The position numbers were made by a program, and so were the translations under genes. Source: Crithidia fasciculata (lineage: Eukaryota > Euglenozoa > Kinetoplastea > Trypanosomatida > Trypanosomatidae). Taken from it: a DNA stretch of 64,000 nucleotides. The DNA is taken from contig CM003422.1 in the NCBI GenBank assembly GCA_000331325.2, positions 550,001-614,000 on the forward strand. The letters run 5' to 3'. The notes beneath the pieces were generated by a model. That model did no database searches. It had not been told where the DNA came from and saw nothing but the letters and a program-made list of their open reading frames with translations. This document shows positions 50,558-60,022 of this stretch, piece after piece. Every line of letters begins with the position of its first letter. Positions within the stretch are counted from its first letter, which is position 1.

Positions 50558-52106
50558 ATGTCGGTTTCTCGTTTCCGCCATTCCACAGGGCACGTGGCGA
50601 AGCCACAGCGGCAGTTTCTCAATGTGACTTCAACGACCGCGATGTGGGACGGGAGTAACACAATCGCGTGTAACGATACATTTGTGGCTGTCCCGTGGCA
50701 GACATTTGGTGGCTGCGCCGTTTTTGTTCATGACGCAGTGGGCAAGGTTGCCCCCAATCCTCCCATTGTGCTGGGACAAGAGGGACCCATTATCGACGCC
50801 AAGTTCGACCGTTTGATTCTCAGAAACTCTTTACCCGCGAGCGAGGACGGCACAATTTTCGGGTGGAGTATCCCATCTGCCGGGTTAGACGCGAATGTGT
50901 CCACTCCGTCGGTAGAGCTGAAGGCTCACAACAAGAAATGCGGGCTGATCACGTTCCATCCGAGTGCCAAGGGCGTTCTGGCGTCCGCCGCTCTTGATCG
51001 CGTGATTAACATCTGGGATGTGGAGAAGAGCACCGCCGTCACCGCCATTCAAAGCCTTCCGGAATACGCGACTGGACTGGAGTGGAACCTGGACGGCTCT
51101 TTGTTGTGCGTCACTTCACGCGATAAGAAGCTGAGCATTGTGGACTCGCACGACGGGTCTGTGGTGTCATCCGTTGAAAGCCATTCAGGCGGCCGAGCGC
51201 AGCGCTGTGTGTGGTGTAAACGCCAAAACACCGTTATTACCTTTGGCTGGAATGATAGCCAGCAGCGGCAGATGAAGCTTTGGGATACCAGAAACATGAC
51301 AGCCGCGTACAACGTCACTGTTCTGGATCAGTCCAGTGCTGCGTTCATGCCTCTTTACGACGAAGACACAAATCTTCTGTTTTTCGGGAGCAAAGGTGAA
51401 AGTAACATCAAGTGCTATGAGCTTATGGAGGAAGGTCTGACTTTTAGCTTCGAGGTGGGCACCGCTGATCCGGTCAAAGGCTTGTGCATGCTGCCGAAGT
51501 GTGTTGGACGTCAAAAGGTGTGAGGTAGACCGTCTTTATCAGTTGACGTACAATAGCCTTCTCACCATTGACATCGTCTTGCCGCGGAAGCAGGCTGGAC
51601 AGGAGTTCCAGAGCGATGTCTTCCCTCCAACGTTTGCAAAGCAACCGGCTCTGACGTCGCAGCGTTTTTTCGGCGGAGAAGACGCCGCGCCGAAGGAGTG
51701 CAGCTTGGCGCCATTGTTTGAAGGCAGCGCTCCTCGATTGAGCGAAAGCACACAAAAAGAAGTTGCACCACAGCCAGCGAAAAAGGAGGAGGCCGAGAAG
51801 ACGACCGCTGTAAAAGCGCACGTTGATAGAGCCCCGAAGCCCGTTCTTCAAAGAAAAAATACGTTCGACAGCTCGTCGTCGGAGACCGGCGAGGATGTGA
51901 AGCAGCCGGAGGATGCAGCTCCAGCGAAACATGTTGATCCCCTCAGCGACATGACGAGACGAGAGATCGTGCACAAGGAAAGCCGCATGAAGGAAATGGC
52001 ACAAAAGCTTCGCGCGTGTCACCACGAAATTGCAGCTTTGCGGAAGGCGTTGCATGATAAGGAGGCGGAAATGTTGAAAGTGCTGGAGGAGCTTCAAGAA
52101 CTGTAG
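50558..52106 (+). CDS. Coronin, actin-binding WD40 protein (one frame break)
   Basis: About 515 residues when read through one surplus base at 51499-51505 (GTGTGTT). The N-terminal signature SRFRHSTGHVAKPQRQFLNV and WD-type repeats follow the coronin layout: HDAVGKVAPNPPIVLGQEGP, SEDGTIFGWSIP, LKAHNKKCGLITFHPSAKGV, DRVINIWDVEKSTA, SRDKKLSIVDSHDGS, RQMKLWDTRNMTA. After the break the coronin-specific extension DVKRCEVDRLYQLTYNSLL and IDIVLPRKQAGQEFQSDVFP is found, then a Ser/Glu/Lys-rich linker and a C-terminal coiled coil (KLRACHHEIAALRKAL to LEELQEL) used for oligomerisation. The role is actin-filament binding and organisation in the cytoplasm. The continuous conservation on both sides of the break argues for a sequence error or a very recent lesion. 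Confidence 0.92.
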
Positions 52107-52596
52107 GTTTCTTTTGTTTTATTGCAACCTTTCACACACTAAAAGAAAGTTTCTTTTTTTGTGCTCTATAAAATTTTTGTAGCTTTTTTTTTCCAGTATG
52201 GGACATTTTGTTGATTTGTGTATCCAAGCTGGGTCACTAGATTTTTAGACAATTTATTTAGCTTTCGAGAAAGAGGTAAAAGTGTTTTTGGGTTGCATTT
52301 TTTTTTGTGCGTGTTGTCTGGACAATGTGGTGAAGCTGACAATTTTGAGTCACGTTGCGCGCCGGGAGGTACAGACACCTCTTTCACCTTCCATAGGAAA
52401 AAAGAACAACGAACAGGACCTCTGGAAACTTTACTAAAAAGTGCTAGCGATGCTGCGGTTCTTTGCGCGCCTAACTACGGCCGCTTTCTGGGACTTGGTT
52501 TCCGTCTCGAACATAAAGGTCTCCTCACTTGCAACTTGACCTCAACCTACCCTTACAACCTACTTCTTTTCTCGCTGACACGCGGGCATAACATAT

Positions 52597-52610
52597 CTAT
52601 AGTTTTTCAG
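52597..52610 (+). promoter_or_regulatory. Trans-splicing acceptor for uS9m
   Basis: TATAGTTTTTCAG ends at 52610, 18 bases before the ATG at 52629; a second possible AG lies at 52616-52617. The position rules out the 137 in-frame codons upstream, which fall before the acceptor. Confidence 0.6.
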
Positions 52611-52628
52611 CTAGCAGCTGACCTTGCG

Positions 52629-53954
52629 ATGAAGCGGCTTCTGAGTCCCAAAACGGCTCGGCACGCCCGGCTCTTTCGGCTGGTGAATGGCCTGAGTGGC
52701 CACGAGGGGGTACCGCAGAGCGACGGAGAGAAGCTCGCCTGGGTGAGCGCACACGTACGCCGCACGCAGGATATGGAGCTGTCGAGGGAGGAAGAGGCCC
52801 TTCGTGAGCGCATTATGCCACTGGAGGTCGGTGACAACGCCGTTGTCTCGAACAACCAGTCCACGCACGGCAACTTGTTTCATTTTCGTGAGTATCCCAT
52901 GTATCCCGGCGAATACGTTCCCGCCGGCCACAACACCCTGTCGTCGCTGCGTGACGAGCTTCGCAACGACTTGACAGCGCAGTCTCTCAAGGAGGCGTGG
53001 ATGCGTGTCAGCGGTGGGATGCACTTCAAGTCTGTGGAGGACTACTACGCCTCTGTCGACGGACTCGATGAGGAGCAGCTGGGTGAGATTGTGTCTGCGT
53101 TGCTGCCGGACCTTCGCAAGCACGAGGCGCAGGCGCTAGTCAACAAGGTGCTCGAGTCGCTGAGCAAGCCATCCGACTCGCCGTCGCGGCAACTCAGCCG
53201 CACCATTACGGCGGACGCCGTCGGACTGGACAACGCTCCGGGCCACTACACAAACTTCCTAGAGTGGATGGGCCGCATGACGGAGACAAAGGCGTTCAAA
53301 ACCGAGCATGCCCTGTTCGAGTTCAGTCGTCGCAAGTTCAACCGGGAAGACGTGCGGGTGATGTTTGAAAATTACAACCTCATGGGCAAAGCTGCTCTCG
53401 AAGCTGACAGCGCCGACAGCTACAGCCACTTTCATACCGTGCTGCAGGACTTTTCACGGAAAGTCGCAGGAGAAGACACGCGTCACCAGATCGGCGTGCG
53501 AATCGACCCAGCAGAGGTTGACTCAGAAACCGGTATTGCGGTTGGCCATGGTCGTGCAGATGGAGAGAAGTATATTTTTACTGCGCTGATTCGCGAAAAC
53601 CGTGACCGTAACGGATCCGTTACTATGATGGGGAAGCCTCTCTCGGTCGCCTTCGACGACAAGTCGTGGCTGATGGAAATGGTGCTCATGCCGTTTGACG
53701 AGGCCAAACTGGACTACCGCGATTTCGACGTGAACATTGTTTCGGAAGGCAAAGCAATGCCTTCTGTCGCGAACGAGATTGCGGCGTTTGCGTGCCGCAT
53801 GTCTGTGGCGAACGCCATCGCCAAGCTACTCCCGCTCACTCGCATTTCGCTCAAGAAGTCGGGTCTGTTGTCCGTGGATCGTCGTCGGGAGCCTGGGCAG
53901 TTTCCCGGCTACGTGGATGGGAAGAAGAACAAGAGGAAGTTTGCGAAGCGTTAG
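52629..53954 (+). CDS. Mitochondrial small-subunit ribosomal protein uS9m
   Basis: 441 residues from the ATG at 52629. The C-terminal ~130 residues carry the uS9 fold: DYRDFDVNIVSEGKAMPSVA, IAAFACRMSVANAIAKLLP, LKKSGLLSVDRRREPGQFPG and the basic end KKNKRKFAKR, which reaches the P-site tRNA in other ribosomes. The ~300-residue N-terminal part has no bacterial counterpart; expansions of this kind are typical of kinetoplastid mitoribosomal proteins. The extreme N-terminus (KRLLSPKTARHARLFRLV) is basic and Ser/Leu-rich, as for mitochondrial import. Acts in the mitochondrial 9S-rRNA ribosome. Lies 0.5 kb downstream of coronin. Confidence 0.82.
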   Translation: MKRLLSPKTARHARLFRLVNGLSGHEGVPQSDGEKLAWVSAHVRRTQDMELSREEEALRERIMPLEVGDNAVVSNNQSTHGNLFHFREYPMYPGEYVPAGHNTLSSLRDELRNDLTAQSLKEAWMRVSGGMHFKSVEDYYASVDGLDEEQLGEIVSALLPDLRKHEAQALVNKVLESLSKPSDSPSRQLSRTITADAVGLDNAPGHYTNFLEWMGRMTETKAFKTEHALFEFSRRKFNREDVRVMFENYNLMGKAALEADSADSYSHFHTVLQDFSRKVAGEDTRHQIGVRIDPAEVDSETGIAVGHGRADGEKYIFTALIRENRDRNGSVTMMGKPLSVAFDDKSWLMEMVLMPFDEAKLDYRDFDVNIVSEGKAMPSVANEIAAFACRMSVANAIAKLLPLTRISLKKSGLLSVDRRREPGQFPGYVDGKKNKRKFAKR

Positions 53955-54451
53955 AAGCGTAGCTGTCTTTTTGATAGTTGTAATCACATGGCGATCTGAC
54001 AAAAAAAAAACCATGCGTTTGGAGGAATAACATATCTACAGAAAGCGACGCGTAGAGCTGCTGTTGCACTAAAAGGAAGAAGGAACTACTGAGGCATGTT
54101 GCGCTGGATGATGCTTTTTTTTTTTCTTCTTCAGAAGTGCGAAGCGAAAGTCAATAGCGCATTCAACTGCTTAAAAAAAAGCGCAGTCCTGCCACTTGCA
54201 GAAGCAGAAAGGCGGGAGTGGCGCTGGACTCTAGCCTGTCACCCTGCTATGATTCACAAGGCTACCCGCTGGACAAAAAGAACTATCTACGTTTTTCTCT
54301 CACTCTCTCTTTCTACCGTTTCCTACCGTCACTTATTATCTTTTCTTACCATTGCGTAGCTGCCTACATGGGGGTGTTTTATTGAAGCACCAAAACTGAA
54401 AATAAGGTGTCGTGCATCAGCGGTCGGAGGTTGAGTTTCCTTACGAGCACA
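53955..54451. other. Intergenic with splice tract for the TMEM234-like gene
   Basis: About 0.5 kb. It contains A10 at 54001-54010, a T-run near 54114-54123 and a long T/C tract at 54294-54350 ending with AG at 54358-54359, a good trans-splicing acceptor 93 bases before the ATG at 54452. No other gene seen. Confidence 0.6.
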
Positions 54452-54814
54452 ATGTTCCTTCTGATGCTCATTGCTGCGCTTCTTTGGGGTGTAACAAATC
54501 CTCTTCTAAAGCACTACAGCCGGGGTTTAACAAGTAGCGGCTCCACCAAGGATGACCTTGCGTTTCTTCTTCGCCGACCGAAGTACCTGTTGACGCAGAT
54601 TGTAAACTTGAGTGGGTCCGTTGTTTTCTTCTACTCTCTGCGCGAGGTAGATGTTTCTGTAGGTTCCATTGTCGTGAATTCTCTAGCCTTCGTGTTCACC
54701 GTTCTGATGAGTGTTGTTGTTCTGCGCGAGGGTCCTCTGCGGCCTCGTACTGCTGCCGGATGTCTTTTGGTGATGGTCGGTACAGCTTTATGTACGTACT
54801 CTAGCTCAGGCTGA
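54452..54814 (+). CDS. TMEM234-like small multi-pass membrane protein
   Basis: 120 residues from the ATG at 54452; an ORF start 15 codons upstream is also possible. Four hydrophobic segments: MFLLMLIAALLWGVTNPLLK, YLLTQIVNLSGSVVFFYSL, VGSIVVNSLAFVFTVLMSVV and AAGCLLVMVGTALCTYS. The first matches the TMEM234 (UPF0546) signature LLWGxTNPxxK, and ~120 residues is the family's usual size; it is distantly related to EamA/small multidrug-resistance-type transporters. The substrate is unknown. It sits between uS9m and the acid phosphatase with its own splice signal. Confidence 0.78.
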   Translation: MFLLMLIAALLWGVTNPLLKHYSRGLTSSGSTKDDLAFLLRRPKYLLTQIVNLSGSVVFFYSLREVDVSVGSIVVNSLAFVFTVLMSVVVLREGPLRPRTAAGCLLVMVGTALCTYSSSG

Positions 54815-55418
54815 GTGTGTTGTTTCTGCCACGGGTCTTCTTGTTTTTGTGACACCAGATGAAAAAAAAGAGCGAAGGAAAGCGTTAGTTTTCACTGTCA
54901 TTGCGCATGTACACAAGGAAACTGTACAGAAAAACAGCAAAGAAACTCTTTACCAAAACGGTGTGGGAACAGGTTTTCAGCAGGTTCAACTATGATGCAC
55001 ACCTTGTCGTTTGAGAGACTACAACGGCGCACTCTGTTTCGTTTTGTTGCTCTGTTTTGTTCCCATAGAGACGAGCGATCGGAAAGCCCGTCGCGAAAGT
55101 CAAAACGAAGAGAGAGAGGGAGAGAGTGAGACACCTTTTGTCTCTGCACCCGCTATCTCGAATTAACTTATTATGTAGAGTCTCAATAGTCTTTCCGCCG
55201 CCTGCGCTGTCCGAGGTGCTTCAGCTTTCACAAGCGCGCCTGCTCACTGTCCTCTTGTTCCTGTTTCCCTATCTCATCGGAGCTTTATACATTACCTGCT
55301 ACGATTTACAAGCACCACGGCTTCTCTTGTGTTTTGCAAAGACAATTACTAACGAACGCCAACCAGCGCTTTTGCTTATCATTCCCCTATCTCTTTTTGT
55401 TTTCTCGCATTTGCAGCC
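54815..55418. other. Intergenic with splice tract for the acid phosphatase
   Basis: About 0.6 kb. The last 45 bases are a T/C tract ending TTTGCAG at 55416, two bases before the ATG at 55419, an unusually short spliced 5' UTR unless an upstream AG is used. No other gene seen. Confidence 0.6.
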
Positions 55419-57014
55419 ATGAAGCTCCTGCACGTTGTGGTGGTGACGGCGGTGCTGCTGTGCTTTCCAAGAGCTGTGATGGCGGCGCCAGACCTCAAGC
55501 TGGTCATGGTGCAGCTGCTTCACCGCCACGGTGCGCGCTCCTCGGATCCAAAATACAACATGTCGCTGATCTGCAGCGAGTCTCCGTGCGGGTACCTGAC
55601 CTGGGCCGGCGTGGAGATGATGAAGAACACTGGCAGCTTCTTCCGAAGCCGGTACAACGAGGACGCGACTGTGGTGTCGGAGCCGATGTTTCCGTCGCCA
55701 AGCTACGACCTGGACGTTGTGTACACCCGATCCACCGACGTTCTGCGCACGTTGCAGAGCGCCGGGTTGTTTCTGCTCGGCTTCTTCCCCAACTCGTCGT
55801 CTGTGTACCCCGCTATCCACACAGTGCCTCAAAAGGAAGACTACCTGCTGTACACGAAGTACTCCCCTCAGATTTACTTCTTCAACGAACTGGATAAGGC
55901 CAGTCTTCGCGGCGTGTGCGACCCCACCACGGACAAGAACTTCCCCGACTTCAGCACACTTACCGAGATCGGGAAGGAGGTGTACAGCGAGGGGTACTGC
56001 AGCAACTTCGAGACTCGCTCCGACTGTGCCCGCAGGCTCCACGACATTGCTGCCGCAAAAAAGGCAATTGGTGAAATCGACAAGTACCCGCTGCTGAAGG
56101 CGAACAAGAAAGCTCTTGGCGAATCTGTGCGTGCTCTTTACACAAACCAGTACCGCTACAACCACAGCGACGTGCGCGGCCTCCAGCAGGGCAGTGTCGC
56201 CCAGCCTATTCTGCAGCAATTTTTGGCAAACATTGACACCGCCGTCAACGCGGTGCTGACAAACACCACAACCTACAAGCTCTTCCACTACAGCGCTCAC
56301 GACACGACGCTCGGTCGCATCGCAGCCTCGCTACAGGACACGTCAACCTACGGACTTCTGGTACCCTTTGCGCAGACCATGGTGCTGGAGCTGCTGGAGA
56401 ACGAGACGGACAAGACCTTCTACGTGCGCGTGCTGCGTGGCCACCCTGGGCAGTCGCCCGACACGGGCTTCGCATTTGCGTGGGAGGCGGACTGGCAGCT
56501 GCAGTGCATGAACGCGTGGCAGGTGGCGTACGACGCGCCGGGCAACACGTGCCCGATCGCGGACTTCGCTCGCTTTGTGCAGTGGAGCGCTCCGTCGCCG
56601 ACGTCAAAGGGGCTCTGCTACCTTGACGCAAAGTACCTGGCGCTGATGGACTGCCCGGCTGGCGGAATCCAGCTGGGAGGCGCGTACCAGGTGCTGTCGT
56701 CTACTTGCCAGTTTTACCGCACCCGTTGCCCGGCATACGCGTGCGGGTCGGGGTACGTACTGAACAGCGTCTCGCTGCAGTGCGTGTGTGCGTCGGCGTC
56801 GTGCGGTGCGGCCACGACAAGTGTGACCGCCGCCACACTGCATTCAGTGGCACGCATCGCCGCCGGCGGCTACGATGCCGAGACGACGCTGTTGCCGTCT
56901 TCTGGGTTGAGCGCTGCGGCGGTTGCGGCCGTCGCGCTGGGCTCGCTGTGCGTGGGCGTGCTGGCTGCTGCCTTCATCACAAGCGCCGTGTGTCTGTACC
57001 GTCACCGCCGGTAG
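55419..57014 (+). CDS. Membrane-bound histidine acid phosphatase
   Basis: 531 residues with signal peptide (LLHVVVVTAVLLCFPRAVMA), a lumenal or extracellular histidine-acid-phosphatase domain, and a C-terminal anchor (VAAVALGSLCVGVLAAAFI) with a short tail, CLYRHRR. Catalytic features: the phospho-acceptor His region QLLHRHGARSSDP, the second Arg in VVYTRSTDVLRTLQSA, and the HD pair in FHYSAHDTTLGRI. Ser-Ser replaces the usual Thr-Pro after RHGAR. Several N-glycosylation sequons are present (NMSL, NSSS, NHSD, NTTT). The family resembles the Leishmania membrane-bound acid phosphatase of the endosome/lysosome, whose short cytosolic tail directs sorting. Secreted relatives in Leishmania carry phosphoglycan, which makes its presence in a window with Stealth genes worth noting, though it is on the other transcription unit. 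Confidence 0.93.
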   Translation: MKLLHVVVVTAVLLCFPRAVMAAPDLKLVMVQLLHRHGARSSDPKYNMSLICSESPCGYLTWAGVEMMKNTGSFFRSRYNEDATVVSEPMFPSPSYDLDVVYTRSTDVLRTLQSAGLFLLGFFPNSSSVYPAIHTVPQKEDYLLYTKYSPQIYFFNELDKASLRGVCDPTTDKNFPDFSTLTEIGKEVYSEGYCSNFETRSDCARRLHDIAAAKKAIGEIDKYPLLKANKKALGESVRALYTNQYRYNHSDVRGLQQGSVAQPILQQFLANIDTAVNAVLTNTTTYKLFHYSAHDTTLGRIAASLQDTSTYGLLVPFAQTMVLELLENETDKTFYVRVLRGHPGQSPDTGFAFAWEADWQLQCMNAWQVAYDAPGNTCPIADFARFVQWSAPSPTSKGLCYLDAKYLALMDCPAGGIQLGGAYQVLSSTCQFYRTRCPAYACGSGYVLNSVSLQCVCASASCGAATTSVTAATLHSVARIAAGGYDAETTLLPSSGLSAAAVAAVALGSLCVGVLAAAFITSAVCLYRHRR

Positions 57015-58531
57015 TACGTGACGATGAGCAAGGCGTAGCGACGTCGCAGCTGCAGATATGAGGCAAGAAGAAGGAGCACAAGTATTTTGGGTGAGAGGAT
57101 GGTACGCTCCGTTAAGCATGTAAGAGGCCTTTCTGTATTGCTCCCTTTCGGTTCTGCATGGCAGAGTATCTTCTTTCCCCCATTTTTGCATTTATTAATT
57201 TTTTTTATTTCCTTTTTAAAGAAATATTGCTTTTCTTTTGTTTTAATAAAGCGCCGGACCGGTTTTCTCTAAAAAAAAAAAGAAAGAAGTTGCGCCGGGC
57301 TCGAAGCTGGAAAAAAGATAATCTTACCACTAGCGCTACATGCAGTATACGCGGCGGGCAGCTTGAGTGTACGAGCAGTGGAGAACCTTTTAATCCTTAA
57401 CAGAAAAAATCCTATTTTTCTTCATTTTTATTCCTTTCAAACACGTACATGAGAAAAAAAAAACAGTGATTAAGTACTTAAAGAAACTCTAAATGGACGC
57501 AGACTGGCAGAATAAACTCAGTTGCACAAAAAAAGAAACCCGTTTTTTCTGGTATTTTTTGAAAGAGCGACTTTGCTTTCAGTCGCCCGGCGAAACGTGC
57601 GGTAGCCCTCTCTTTCGTTCTTCCCCAGCCGTCTTTAAGGAAAAAAATCGAAGGCTTGCTTTTCTTAAAAGACATTTTTTTTTTAAATGTTCAGCGTGCA
57701 GCAAACATTTAAGGAAAAAAATTATTGTTTTCATAACGAAGGTACTGAATGGCAAAAACACAAAAAAGGTGCGAAAAAACGCTATACATGTGTCTTAAGT
57801 CTCAGCGAGCGCATCAGCTGCCTTCCGAGCAGAAAACAAACAGCTGCGAAAAACTTGCTTTTTTTTTTAGTTCAAGAGTGCTACACAGAGGACTGAGTAC
57901 CAGCACTAAGTTTTTTTACATTAAAATGTTGCTGGTTTTCTTCTATGCCACTGTTAGTTGATTTAGCACTCATCGCGCCATGCGAAAAAAAAAAAAAGAA
58001 AAAAAAAAGCACTGAAAACACACAGAAAAGGAGGATCCAGTTAGTAGCGACGCCAACTCGCATGCATCGTTAGGGTTATTTCTCTCTGAGCCATTTACTT
58101 CATTCAGTGGAATGGAGTAAATTATTTTTGAGTGTTGCTTTCTGCCTTTTGCGACCGCAGAGCGACACTAGTGGTGCCGTCTGACTGCGGATCCATTGCA
58201 CCGCATGCCCGCAGTCTCTTCCGATATGTCAAGGAATTCCAGCGATGAGTGTTGAGCGTCACGTTAGGTCTGTCTTCCACTCTCTCACATGCAACTGCGC
58301 ATGCGCAACTTCATCTCCTCTTTCTTGTCCGTGTTTCATTGCCCCTTTGGTATGCGAAGTAGCCCGGAAAATTCGAAGTCATCGCGTTGCAAGGGCGATA
58401 GGAGGGCTGCGAGTGCAATTGATTGGACTGCGTCCACATTCCGCGGCCGACACTGCGGCAGTCCTAAAAAAAAAAAACCCGCTGCTCTTGCTTCTCAAAG
58501 GACATTCTGTTAGCAGAGGGGTGACAAACCA
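57015..58531. other. Intergenic, no gene recognised
   Basis: About 1.5 kb, rich in A- and T-homopolymers (for example 57270-57281, 57450-57461, 57986-58008). Near its right end a C/T tract at about 58480-58500 precedes an AG near 58514, a likely acceptor for the methyltransferase gene. The short frames are Lys/Phe-rich and unsupported. Confidence 0.55.
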
Positions 58532-60022
58532 ATGAAGAAAATTGTTGCTCCCAGGCGTTGGGCTGCAATGAATCGTGTAGAGCACCCTCCGCTGATGTCG
58601 AAACAGCTTCTCCAAGGTGTCTGTGGGGGTTTGAGGTGGCTCGATGCGAAGAATCTTGCGGAGTACATGGCCAAGCGCGCCATCGAGGACGGTTTTCCAA
58701 GTACAAAGAAGCAACAAAAAGCGTTAAGTGCTCAACCGCTCTCGAGGTCGATCCCGAAAGTGCGAAAAAGCAGGCTGCAACGGAAGGTGACGAGACTGCC
58801 TCCCGTCGACTCCGCGGCCCCTAACTTGTCAACAAACGCGCCGGGGTTTTCCTCATCAATCCGCACACGCGCTGATGCTGATGCTATCGTGCCGTCATTG
58901 AGCGACGCGGTGGTTTCGTCGCCGTCGCCGGCTGGAGAGCTGGTGACTGTGACGAAGCAAAAGCGTCTCGTCTCGTATGATGTTCTGGACTGCACCTTCG
59001 GCACTGGTTTTCATACGGGCGTGGTGCTCGAGAACGGGAAGCCGTACACGCGCGTCGTTGCAATGGACTGCGACCTCGACACCACCGCCAGCGCGCGCGA
59101 GATAGTGGAGGAGTTTGGATCGCACCGCTTCCGCTTTTATGCTCGACCCATGTCAGAGGCCAAAGGGATGTTTGGTGAGCGGGCCTTCGACGCCGTCATC
59201 ATCGACCCCGGCCCGTCTCTCACACAGCTGGAGAACCCGGAGCGCGGGTTTCTGCTGGACGACGAGAGCGACCACAGTCTCGACATGCGCTACGGGCCCA
59301 ACCACGGTCTTGGCGCGCTGGAATACCTCAATACGGTGCCCCAAAACGCGTTGTCCGCCGCCCTGGCGTCGTACGAGCTCTTGACCCCTGAGCAGTCGAT
59401 GAAGCTAGCTCGTGCGGTGCGGAAAGGGCGGCCTTTCGCGGCATCGCGCCGCGTTCTGGAGGTTGTGGAGGAGGCTGGAAACGACCTGCCGGAGGAGGGC
59501 TGGATGGCGCAAGACAGCCGCCGCAAGGCTCCCATGTCATGGAAGTTCGTGACGTCGCTGCGCTGCATCGTGAACAACGAGCGCTACGAGTTGAGTGAGG
59601 CTTTGCAAAACGCCCTCTTGCTGTTGCGGGACGACGGCCGGCTTGTCGCTTTCTCTCGGCTGCCGTGGGAGGAGAAGCTGATCTCTAGCACCATTGAGCA
59701 GCATCCGCACGCCTTGCTGAGCTACTCCGAGGCGGTGGCGATTGACGACGTGCAAGAGCATGGCCACTCGCGTCACACCAAGCTCTGGGTCGCCACGCGA
59801 ACCAAGCAGTCCTCCTACCTGCTGAAAAACAGTAGCTCACTTACCGAGGACACGGTAAAGGAGAGTGCGATGCGCTGGATGGGTGGGCTTTTCGCGGGGC
59901 AGACCCACGGCTTTCCCGCGCACAACTTCACATTTGAGAACAAGGACACCAAGGATCGCAAAATCGATCGCAGTAATCGCAGCCCGCTTCCGTTCGATTG
60001 GGACGATGACCCTAGGAAGTGA
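58532..60022 (+). CDS. RsmH/METTL15-like rRNA (cytosine-N4) methyltransferase, probably mitochondrial
   Basis: 496 residues from the ATG at 58532, the first after the likely acceptor near 58514; the N-terminus KKIVAPRRW looks like a mitochondrial presequence (an internal ATG at 58568 is possible). RsmH motifs: VEHPPLMSKQLLQGV (like the HxPVLxxE start), a ~90-residue Ser/basic insertion, then LDCTFGTGFHTGVVLE (SAM-binding, degenerate for DxTxGxGGH), VVAMDCDLDTTASA, AVIIDPGPSLTQLENPERGF (family DLGxSxxQLxxxxRGF), HSLDMRYGP, LARAVRKGRPFAASRRVLEV, and SLRCIVNNERYELSEALQNA. Bacterial RsmH methylates C1402 of 16S rRNA; METTL15 does the equivalent in mammalian mitochondria. The glycine-rich loop and FHSLED region (here SRLPWEEKLI) are altered, so activity should not be assumed. 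Confidence 0.8.
   Translation: MKKIVAPRRWAAMNRVEHPPLMSKQLLQGVCGGLRWLDAKNLAEYMAKRAIEDGFPSTKKQQKALSAQPLSRSIPKVRKSRLQRKVTRLPPVDSAAPNLSTNAPGFSSSIRTRADADAIVPSLSDAVVSSPSPAGELVTVTKQKRLVSYDVLDCTFGTGFHTGVVLENGKPYTRVVAMDCDLDTTASAREIVEEFGSHRFRFYARPMSEAKGMFGERAFDAVIIDPGPSLTQLENPERGFLLDDESDHSLDMRYGPNHGLGALEYLNTVPQNALSAALASYELLTPEQSMKLARAVRKGRPFAASRRVLEVVEEAGNDLPEEGWMAQDSRRKAPMSWKFVTSLRCIVNNERYELSEALQNALLLLRDDGRLVAFSRLPWEEKLISSTIEQHPHALLSYSEAVAIDDVQEHGHSRHTKLWVATRTKQSSYLLKNSSSLTEDTVKESAMRWMGGLFAGQTHGFPAHNFTFENKDTKDRKIDRSNRSPLPFDWDDDPRK

Noticed and set aside
4248-51505. Programmed +1 frameshifting as a shared mechanism in four genes
   Set aside because: The four sites share no slippery heptamer or common stop context, and three are plain homopolymers, so sequence error is simpler.
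55299-56300. 333-codon minus-strand frame
   Set aside because: Antisense to the acid phosphatase, against the direction of the unit, with no family motif.
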